Assembly (NCBI RefSeq): GCF_028023555.1
Contig: NZ_JAQIOY010000001.1
Coordinates: forward strand, 434,001 to 498,000
Length of the DNA: 64,000 nt
Direction of reading: 5' to 3'
From: Thalassococcus_A lentus
Lineage (GTDB): Bacteria > Pseudomonadota > Alphaproteobacteria > Rhodobacterales > Rhodobacteraceae
This document shows positions 24,242 through 32,800 of the stretch, one piece after another (the stretch's first letter is position 1; every line of letters starts with the position of its first letter). The notes beneath the pieces are model-generated. The model searched no databases and was not told the origin of the DNA. It saw only the letters and a program-made list of their open reading frames with translations. A program made the translations under genes and the position numbers.

Positions 24242-26296
24242 ATGCCTCGCGATGCCGCGCCGTCAGACGCGCTTTTGAAAGACGTCTTTGGATTCGACGC
24301 CTTTCGCCCTGGTCAGGGCGAAATCGTGGAGTCCGTTGCACGCGGCGAAAACGTTTTGGCCATCATGCCCACAGGTGGGGGTAAATCGCTCTGCTTTCAG
24401 CTGCCTGCTTTGATGCGCGCGGGCATTACAGTCGTTATTTCGCCCTTGATCGCCCTGATGCGTGATCAGGTCAGAGGGCTGCGCGAAGCGGGTGTCGCGG
24501 CTGGTGCGCTGACGTCTGGTAATACTGCCGAGGAAAACGACGCCGTCTGGGACATGATGCAGGATGGCAGCCTGAAACTGCTCTATCTCGCGCCCGAACG
24601 GTTGGCTTCTGGCGGCACTCAGCGCATGTTGGCGCAGGCCAATGTTTCGTTGATCGCGGTCGACGAGGCACATTGCGTCAGTCAATGGGGCCACGACTTC
24701 CGGCCGGACTACCTTCGCATTGGTGAGCTACGGCGCGCACTGGATGTGCCGCTGGCGGCATTCACCGCGACGGCGGATAGCGAAACGCAAGAAGAGATCG
24801 TCACTCGTCTCTTTGACGGACATCAGCCCCAAACATTCTTGCGCGGCTTTGATCGTCCGAACATTCATTTGGCTTTTCAGCCCAAGGATGGGCCCCGCCA
24901 GCAGATCCTGAGTTTTGCCGCGGCCCGCAAAGGGCAGTCAGGCATCGTTTACTGTGGAACGCGGGCCAAGACTGAAACTCTGGCCAAGGCGCTTTGTGAT
25001 GAGGGGCATGCTGCCTGCCACTATCACGGTGGGATGGAAGCCGACGATCGGCGCGCAGTTGAGGAACGTTTTGCCACCGAAGACGGGCTGGTTGTCGTCG
25101 CTACGGTTGCCTTTGGTATGGGTGTGGACAAGCCGGATATTCGCTGGGTTGCACATGCCGATCTGCCCAAATCGATAGAAGCCTATTATCAGGAAATTGG
25201 TCGTGCGGGCCGCGATGGAGCGCCTGCTGAAACCATGACGCTGTTCGGGCCCGATGATATTCGTCTCAGGCGCAGCCAGATTGATGAAGGTCTTGCTCCG
25301 CCGGAAAGGCGTGTGGCTGACCATGGTCGTTTGAACGCTCTTTTGGGTTTGGCCGAAGCGCTGGGCTGCCGCCGGCAGGCTCTTCTTCAGTATTTCGATG
25401 AAACCGCCGAACCTTGTGGAAACTGCGATCTCTGCGACACGCCGCCCGAGCTGTTTGACGGCACCGACGCCGTGCGCAAGGCGCTTTCTGCGGCCTTGCG
25501 GACAAACGAAAGCTTTGGTGCCGGTCATTTGATCGACATCGTCATGGGCAAGAAAACCGAAAAGGTTCTGGCCCGTGGGCACGAAAACCTGCCTACCTTT
25601 GGCGTTGGCAAAGATCTATCCAAAGGGCAGTGGCAAGCCGTGTTCCGTCAGATGATGGGCCATGATCTGATGCGCCCGGATGCCGAGCGGCACGGGGCCT
25701 TGGTCATGACGGACCGTGCGTTGCCGATCTTGCGAGGCGAAGAAAGCATTCAACTGCGTCGGGATGCCGTGATTCGGGCAACCGAACGCCGACCTGCGGT
25801 CAAGACCATGGTCAGCGAAGAAGACGCACCGCTTCTTTCCGCGCTCAAGGCCAAACGTCGCGCTCTTGCCGAAGCAGCCCGGGCGCCAGCCTATGTGATA
25901 TTCCCCGACAAAACACTGATCGAAATGGCCGAAAAACGGCCATCCAATCTGGATGAGATGGCTCGTATCAGTGGTGTTGGGGCCAAAAAGCTTGAGCGTT
26001 ACGGCAATGCTTTTCTTGAGGTAATCAACGGCGCTGTCGAAACGCTGCACCCGTCTCGTCGCAAGCTGGCCGCACGCGGCGCAGGCGAAGTTTTTGATGC
26101 CTTGATGCAAGCGCAGGCCGAGTTGATCCGCGGGGCGGATGGCACGGACAAGCCGATGTCCTGCAATGCGTCGATGCTGGCCAAGCTGGCCGAAACGCGA
26201 CCCGATTGCGAAAACAGCATTGCTCGCATTCTGGGTGATCGAAAGGCTGAGCGGTTTGGCACGGCCTTTCTGGAAATTCTGCGCGACGCGTCCTGA
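24242..26296 (+). CDS. recQ: ATP-dependent DNA helicase RecQ
   Basis: Protein of 684 residues that unwinds DNA 3' to 5' in recombination and fork repair. The order is helicase motif 0 (FGFDAFRPGQGEIV), Walker A (MPTGGGKSLCFQLPAL), DEAHC, aromatic-rich loop SQWGHDFRPDYLRIG, motif VI region (YYQEIGRAGRDG), RQC zinc site with CGNCDLCDTP, winged helix and HRDC domain (IFPDKTLIEMAEKRPSNLDEMARISGVG). A second HRDC-like stretch (SMLAKLAETRPDCENSIARILG) forms the C-terminus, longer than the E. coli enzyme of about 610 residues. The ATG at 24242 is preferred over TTG at 24230, which lies inside a putative -10 box. Confidence 0.96.
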   Translation: MPRDAAPSDALLKDVFGFDAFRPGQGEIVESVARGENVLAIMPTGGGKSLCFQLPALMRAGITVVISPLIALMRDQVRGLREAGVAAGALTSGNTAEENDAVWDMMQDGSLKLLYLAPERLASGGTQRMLAQANVSLIAVDEAHCVSQWGHDFRPDYLRIGELRRALDVPLAAFTATADSETQEEIVTRLFDGHQPQTFLRGFDRPNIHLAFQPKDGPRQQILSFAAARKGQSGIVYCGTRAKTETLAKALCDEGHAACHYHGGMEADDRRAVEERFATEDGLVVVATVAFGMGVDKPDIRWVAHADLPKSIEAYYQEIGRAGRDGAPAETMTLFGPDDIRLRRSQIDEGLAPPERRVADHGRLNALLGLAEALGCRRQALLQYFDETAEPCGNCDLCDTPPELFDGTDAVRKALSAALRTNESFGAGHLIDIVMGKKTEKVLARGHENLPTFGVGKDLSKGQWQAVFRQMMGHDLMRPDAERHGALVMTDRALPILRGEESIQLRRDAVIRATERRPAVKTMVSEEDAPLLSALKAKRRALAEAARAPAYVIFPDKTLIEMAEKRPSNLDEMARISGVGAKKLERYGNAFLEVINGAVETLHPSRRKLAARGAGEVFDALMQAQAELIRGADGTDKPMSCNASMLAKLAETRPDCENSIARILGDRKAERFGTAFLEILRDAS

Positions 26297-26419
26297 TCTC
26301 AAACGCAGATCGCCAAAGTTCCGATCCCCATGAGAGCAATCAGATGATCGCTGGACCTTGGGGGGTCCCGGCTCTAAGTCTTAGGCCGAACCGTTTTTCA
26401 TTTCCGTGGGAGGCTCGCA

Positions 26420-27205
26420 ATGCTCGTGGTGATTTCACCGGCCAAACGGCTGGACTGGAGCGATCAGGATATCGACATGACGTCACCAGATTTTGAGCCG
26501 GACGCACAGCGCTTGGTCAAAACAGCCCGCAACCTTACTCTTGGTGATCTGAAGTCTTTGATGGGCCTGTCCGATGATCTGGCCAAATTGAACCGAGACC
26601 GTTTCCGCAGTTTTGCAGATTCGCCCGAAGCTGAACATTTGCGCCCAGCCGTTATGGCCTTTGCGGGCGATACCTATCAGGGTCTGGAGGCCGGTAGTCT
26701 CGATCAGGAAGAACTTGCCTGGGCGCAGGATCACCTGCGTATTTTGTCGGGGCTCTATGGGCTCTTGCGGCCGTTGGACGGCATTCAGCCATATCGTTTG
26801 GAAATGGGGTCTCGGCTCAAGACCCGGCGCGGAAAGTCGCTTTATGATTTTTGGCAAGACCAGATTTCCAAGGCGTTGAACGAACAGGCCGAAACCGTCG
26901 GCACGGACACTTTGGTGAATTGTGCCAGCCAGGAATATTTTGGTGCGGTTCCGGCCAAATCGCTGAACCTGAAGGTGATCACACCGCAGTTCATGGAAGA
27001 CAAAAATGGCACGCCCAAGATTGTCAGTTTTTATGCCAAACGGGCGCGTGGCGCGATGGCTCGGTTTATCGTTCAAAACCGGTTGACCGACGCCGAAAGC
27101 CTGCAAGATTTCGACCTTGGTGGATATCAGTATCAACCGGATTTGTCCGAGCCAGAAAAGCCGGTGTTCTTGCGTCCGGCCGAAGCACTGGCCAAGGCAT
27201 CCTGA
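26420..27205 (+). CDS. yaaA: Peroxide stress protein YaaA
   Basis: Protein of 261 residues of the DUF328/YaaA family, which binds DNA and limits free iron during hydrogen peroxide stress in E. coli. The typical start MLVVISPAKRLDW, the central PAVMAFAGDTYQGLEAGSLDQEEL, ILSGLYGLLRPLDGIQPYRLEMGSRL and the late VISFYAKRARGAMARFI-type segment (KIVSFYAKRARGAMARF) are all present. GGGAGG precedes the ATG by eight bases. It follows recQ by 123 bases, a gap holding only a weak five-base stem at 26353-26368. It converges with the histidine kinase gene. Confidence 0.94.
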   Translation: MLVVISPAKRLDWSDQDIDMTSPDFEPDAQRLVKTARNLTLGDLKSLMGLSDDLAKLNRDRFRSFADSPEAEHLRPAVMAFAGDTYQGLEAGSLDQEELAWAQDHLRILSGLYGLLRPLDGIQPYRLEMGSRLKTRRGKSLYDFWQDQISKALNEQAETVGTDTLVNCASQEYFGAVPAKSLNLKVITPQFMEDKNGTPKIVSFYAKRARGAMARFIVQNRLTDAESLQDFDLGGYQYQPDLSEPEKPVFLRPAEALAKAS

Positions 27206-27221
27206 ACCGAACTGGCGTCGG

Positions 27222-29762
27222 CTACCCTGCCAGTTCGCGCTGCACACGTGCGCCATAGTATTCGATCTTTTCAGCCAGATTGGCCTTGCGAAGCGGCTTG
27301 GTTAGATAGTCATCAAGCCCAGCTTCCAAAATGCTTTCCTTGTCGCCTGCCATGGCGTGTGCGGTCACCGCTATGATCGGAACGCGGTGTCCGTCACCCT
27401 CGAGCCTGCGAATTTCGCGGGTGGCCTGTTTGCCATCCATCTGAGGCATCGAAATATCCATGAAAATCAAATCGGGCCGTTTGTCCCGATAGCAGGCGAC
27501 TGCCTCCAGACCATTGTTCGCAAATCTCAGCGTTACGTTGAATCCCGACGCCATTTTGCGAAAGACGAGCTGATTGGTTTTGTTGTCTTCGGCCACCAGC
27601 ACATCAAGCGGCGTGCCGTTCTCTTGGATCGGAGTGTATGATTTTACCGGCTCATTTAGCGGCTTATCGGGTTCATTTGTTTTTTGGCAGACCGGAGGCG
27701 CAAGGTTTTCAAGCGCTGAAAAAAGGGCCCTTCTGGGCGAAGGTTTTTGCAGGACTGCGTCCACTTCTGATCCAGCGACGCGGGCTATTTGACCCGCGGA
27801 ATCCGACATCAGGATGAAGGGCAAATCGTGTCCTTGCTGGCGAATTTGCGAAACCATTTCCTGAGCGGACATGTCCGGCAGATCGGCTTCGGCGATGATC
27901 AGATCCGGGGCTGGGTTCATTCGGTCCAGCGCCTCGACACCGGTCTTGCAAAAGCTTGTTCTCAGGCCAAGCATTTCCAGTTGCTTGGACAAAATCGATC
28001 GGTTGGCGCTGTGATCATCCACAACCAGCACGGATTTCAAAAATGAAGGAAGAGCGGCTGTGTCCTGTACGACAGGTTCGTCGGCTGGCAGCACGATGCG
28101 CATTCCAAAACAGCTGCCCTTTCCAAGTTCGGATTCGACCCAGACCTCTCCGCGCATCAGCTCGATCAGGCGGCGCGTAATCGCAAGGCCCAGTCCGGTT
28201 CCTTCAAACGAACGATTCCTTTCATCTTCGACCTGATTGAATTCACCGAAAATGCTGCCCAACTTGTCATCCGGAATGCCAATGCCGGTATCCTCAATGG
28301 TCAGGTGCACTGCGGTTTCACCCATGGAGTCGCTGACACCGACAACACGGATCAGCACATGGCCTTCCACGGTGAACTTTACTGCATTGCCAATCAGGTT
28401 GGTCAGGATTTGACGAATGCGGCCCGGATCCCCGACAAAGCGTGTCGGCAGGAAGATGTCATAGTCAATGAGCAAGGCGATGCCCTTGTCACGCGCCGTG
28501 GGTTGCAGCAGCATCACGACCTCATGGATCGCGCGTTCCAGATCAAAGGGTTCCGGATGAAGCTGCAGTTTTTCAGCCTCGATTTTTGAGTAATCCAGAA
28601 TGTCGTTGATAATGACCAAAAGAGCTTCGCCTGATGATCTGATGGTGTCGATGTACAGTTGCTGATCCTCGCTCAGCTCTGTGTCCATCATTAGATCGGC
28701 CATCCCGACAACTCCGTTCATCGGCGTGCGGATTTCATGGGACATGTTTGCGAGAAACGCTGATTTGGCACGATTTGCCGCTTCGGCCCGAATGGTTGCT
28801 TCGCGCAGGCGTTCCTGATCCTTTTTGACCTGCGTGATGTCGATTCTCAGACCAACGCGGCCGCCGTCGCGGGTCTGGCGTTCATAAACCCGGATCCAAC
28901 GGCCATCATCCAGACGCTGTTCCAGTTCGGTATTGGCATTTCTGTGAACGGCGAGCCGCTCTTCCAGCCATTCCTCTTCCCGGCCGATTGCATCGGTGTA
29001 TTGGCCCATCTCCAGACCATAGCGCAGGATGTCTTCAAAGCTGGCACCGGGCGTCATTGAGGGTGCGCTGGCCCTGTAGATGTCCTTGTAGGGATCATTG
29101 CACATCAAAAGCCGATCATCGGCATCGTAGATCACGAAACCGTCCGGCAGTTCCTGAACCGCAGACCACATCCGCATCAGATCAGTGGTATCGACTGCCA
29201 GCGAAACAACACCGCCTTCGGGTGTTCTGCGGTCCTGCACCTTGATGAAACGACCGTCGAACAAGCGAATGGTGACGCTGGGGATCGGATCCTGATGCCA
29301 ACGATCGAGCATTCTGGCCTGCCAACGCAGGCTGCGTTCCCCCTGAAGGTCAACAATCCCTTCTTCGCTGAGAATTTCGAGAACCTGCGGATAGGTTGCG
29401 CCGGGCCCGATGCAATCAATGTCGTCGAAAATGGAAAGATACGCGGGGTTCGCCAGTTCCATAACGCCATCGCTGTTGAACATGGCGAAACCATCCCTGA
29501 TGGTTTCAAGCGCCCGCCAAAGCTGATCCTCGACGATTTCGACCTTTTCCGTCACCTCGCCGAGTTGGGTGATGACCCGCTTGTTTTCCGAACGCACTTC
29601 CGCGACCTCGGCGCGGGTTTCGGTGATTTCGTGGCTCAGTTGCAGGGCGTGTTCGCCCAGCTTGCGATTGGCGGCTACAAGTTCCGTTTGCTTGAGTTCA
29701 AGCAACCGTTCCGCAGCCAACCGAGCGCGCCGTTCCTGTGCCAGTTGTTCGCTTGACGCCAC
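27222..29762 (-). CDS. Hybrid sensor histidine kinase with two receiver domains
   Basis: Protein of 846 residues. An N-terminal coiled coil (1-80) has no membrane segment, so the protein is cytoplasmic. Two PAS-like domains follow (about 82-195 and 200-312), then HisKA with the phospho-acceptor His342 (SHEIRTPMNG), and HATPase_c with N-box NLIGNAVKF, DTGIGIP and GTGLGLAI. Receiver 1 (578-690) has DD at 582-583 and Lys673, but Glu625 stands where the phosphorylated Asp should be. Receiver 2 (718-840) is canonical with Asp769 and Lys822. Signals should therefore pass through receiver 2 to an unlinked phosphotransfer protein. No response regulator gene is adjacent. Confidence 0.93.
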   Translation of the reverse strand: MASSEQLAQERRARLAAERLLELKQTELVAANRKLGEHALQLSHEITETRAEVAEVRSENKRVITQLGEVTEKVEIVEDQLWRALETIRDGFAMFNSDGVMELANPAYLSIFDDIDCIGPGATYPQVLEILSEEGIVDLQGERSLRWQARMLDRWHQDPIPSVTIRLFDGRFIKVQDRRTPEGGVVSLAVDTTDLMRMWSAVQELPDGFVIYDADDRLLMCNDPYKDIYRASAPSMTPGASFEDILRYGLEMGQYTDAIGREEEWLEERLAVHRNANTELEQRLDDGRWIRVYERQTRDGGRVGLRIDITQVKKDQERLREATIRAEAANRAKSAFLANMSHEIRTPMNGVVGMADLMMDTELSEDQQLYIDTIRSSGEALLVIINDILDYSKIEAEKLQLHPEPFDLERAIHEVVMLLQPTARDKGIALLIDYDIFLPTRFVGDPGRIRQILTNLIGNAVKFTVEGHVLIRVVGVSDSMGETAVHLTIEDTGIGIPDDKLGSIFGEFNQVEDERNRSFEGTGLGLAITRRLIELMRGEVWVESELGKGSCFGMRIVLPADEPVVQDTAALPSFLKSVLVVDDHSANRSILSKQLEMLGLRTSFCKTGVEALDRMNPAPDLIIAEADLPDMSAQEMVSQIRQQGHDLPFILMSDSAGQIARVAGSEVDAVLQKPSPRRALFSALENLAPPVCQKTNEPDKPLNEPVKSYTPIQENGTPLDVLVAEDNKTNQLVFRKMASGFNVTLRFANNGLEAVACYRDKRPDLIFMDISMPQMDGKQATREIRRLEGDGHRVPIIAVTAHAMAGDKESILEAGLDDYLTKPLRKANLAEKIEYYGARVQRELAG

Positions 29763-29890
29763 AAGGTTCTCCCGACTTTCACGCGTCGCAAGCTGACATC
29801 CACCGATGAAAAAGAGCTTAAGGTTTGCCTTACTTGTTCCGACTCATGTCTACGTGGCAGGCTGGTGAGATAGTCGAAAGGAGCAATTTT

Positions 29891-32800
29891 ATGCGTTTCT
29901 TTGTTCTCACCCTGCTCGCAGGGCTTTCCGTCGTGTCATCTGTACAGGCACAGGATGTCATCCCCGAACGTCGTTTGGTGCATACCCGAGACGTGGATTT
30001 TCCCGGTTCGGATCTGCAATCTCTTTTCGACACAAACCTGTCCGCATGCGAGGCCGCCTGCCTGAACGATCCAAAGTGCCGGGCCTTTACGTTCAACGCC
30101 AACTCCAACGCGTGTTTCCCAAAATCCGACGTCACGGACAGGCAAAGTTTCGCGGGCGCTATATCCGGGCGTGTCGTGGTTGCTTCGGCATCTGAACTGG
30201 CGCGCGCGGACGATCGCAAAGCGGATCTTGAACCGTTTGCAGCGGGCTTGCTGCCCGGCGCGCTGAAAGAGGCAAAGGATCTCGCTGCGCGTCACTACGG
30301 CGGGCAATGGTCCGTGCGGGCGCTTATGGACGCGGCTGAAAACAGCCGATCTACCCGCGATCTCGTCAATGCATACCATTGGACAGGCGCAGCCTTGGCG
30401 CAGTCCGATCAAGCGGATCACTGGTTGCAGTATGGGCATTTGGCAATCGAGCAAGCTGCCCAAACCAAAGGCAATAGGCAGCGTATGTTCCGTCAACGCG
30501 CCTTGCTGGCATCTGTGAACGCATATCTGCGCAGCCAAGATGACGCGACCCGTGTTGAGGCCTTGGTTGATCTGGCAAAGGCACGGGAACTTTTGGGTGA
30601 CGGTCGGGGGATGATTGCGCCGCTGCGTCTGGCCGAAAAGATTGATCCGCAGCCTGAACTGGTCGAGTTGCTGGATTCAGCAATTGCCAAGTATGGCTTC
30701 CGGGTTCGGGAGCACACGGTCGAGGCGGACAGCGCCGCACCACGCATTTGCGCGCAGTTCTCTGAACCGTTGGTGCGCGCTGGTCAGGACTATACGCCGT
30801 ATGTGCGCCTTCCGGATCAGCGGATGGCAATCGATTCCGACGACAATCGCATTTGCGTCACAGGCGTCGAGCATGGAAAACGATACACGGTGACTTTCCG
30901 CGCTGGCCTGCCTGCCGCCAATGGCGAAGAGCTTATCCGCGATGTGCCGATCACCGCCTATGTGCGTGACCGCAGCCCGAGCGTTTCATTCCCCGGTCGT
31001 GCTTATGTTTTACCGCGGACTGTCGATGCCGGCTTGCCGATCAAGACAGTAAATCTGGATTCCGTCGATCTGGTGCTGCGCCGGGTATCCGACCGCAATT
31101 TGCTTCGGTCGCTACAGGACAGCTATTTTGGAAAGCCATTGTCCAAATGGGAAGAGCGCGATTTCAGCAATGACATCGCAGAAGAAATCTGGCGCGGCAA
31201 CGGAGAGGTCCAGAACCGTTTGAATGCCGATATGCTGACGCGTCTGCCGATGGGTGATGTGGTTGGTGATCTGCCGGCTGGAATCTATGCGCTGACCGCG
31301 TCGAAACCTGACAGCAATCCATGGTCAGACGGACGGGCGACCCAGTGGTTCCTGCTGTCCGACATTGGCCTGACAACTCTGCAGGGCAATGATGGGCTGA
31401 CCGTATTTGCCCGGGGCCTGACGGATGCCGGTGCTCTTGAGGGGCTTGAGGTCAGCCTGCTGTCTTCGGCGAACCGCGTGCTTGATACGGTTCAGACTGA
31501 CGCAATGGGTATCGCTCGGTTTGCACCGGGTCTGCTTCGGGGCAAAGCTGGTGCGCAAGCGGCCCTTGTCATGGCGAAACGTGGCAATGAGGATCTCGCG
31601 TTTTTGTCGCTGACAGATCCTGCCTTCGACTTGTCTGATCGTGGGGTTGCGGGGCGTGACCCGGCCGGGCCGATGGATGCATTTTTGACGACGGACCGGG
31701 GGGCCTATCGGGCCGGTGAGGTAATTCATCTGACGGCCCTGTTGCGCGATGCCAAGGCGGCCGCAGTTCAGAACGTACCGCTGGTGGCCGTGCTGACCCG
31801 TCCCGATGGTGTCGAGCATTCTCGCCATGTTTCAGACGGTGGGTTGGCCGGTGGCCACGTATTCGATTTGCCACTCGCGTATTCCGTTCCTCGGGGGACT
31901 TGGCGGGTCGCTGTCTTTGCGGATCCGGATGCTGATCCGCTCAGCAGCCGATCGGTACTGGTCGAGGATTTTGTTCCGGAACGCATCGATTTCGACTTGG
32001 ATTTACCTGATGGGGCAATCAATCCCCTGGCGCCTCCACAGCTGGATGTGTCGGCGCGATATCTCTTTGGGGCTCCGGGGTCTGATTTGAACATCGAAGG
32101 CGAGCTTCAGCTAAAAACCGGCACCACGCTTGCTGACTTTCCGGGTTATCGGTTTGGCCGGCATGATGCCCCCAGCGATTACCGGACCAACAGTTTTCCC
32201 TCACAGTTGGTGACCGATGCAGATGGCACCGCATCTTTGCGTCTTCCGCTGCCTCAAATCGAAGGTGAAGCCCGTCCAATGCAGGCTCGCGTTACGTTGC
32301 GCCTGTCCGAGGCATCCGGGCGCCCGGTTGAGCGCAGCATTTCCCGCGCCGTTGCTCCGGATGGTCCGGTGATCGGGATCAAACCGGCCTTTAACGGCAC
32401 TTTGCCTGAGGGGGCGACTGCCTCTTTTGATGTGATCGCGCTGGGCCCGGATCTGAACCCGCAGCCTATGCAGGTGGAATGGCAGATCAATCGCGTGCGG
32501 ACGCGTTACCAGTGGTACCAGCTTTATGGCAACTGGCGGTGGGAGCCGATCACCAATCGTGAAACCATCGCCCGCGGAACCGGCGTCATCGACGAGACCG
32601 CCTTGGCTGTCGCGGCTGATGTTGAATGGGGTCGTTACGAGGTTGTCGTGGAACGCACTGATGGCGACTACGCATCTGCGTCCATGGGTTTCTCTGCCGG
32701 ATGGTATGCCCCGGCAACGGCGACGGACACACCTGATATGCTTGAGCTGTCTCTGGACAAAAAAGCATACAAACCCGGCGACACGGCCAATTTGCGCTTG

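Noticed and set aside
26353..26368. GGACC-TTGGGG-GGTCC hairpin after recQ as a terminator
   Set aside because: The stem is only five pairs and no T-run follows.
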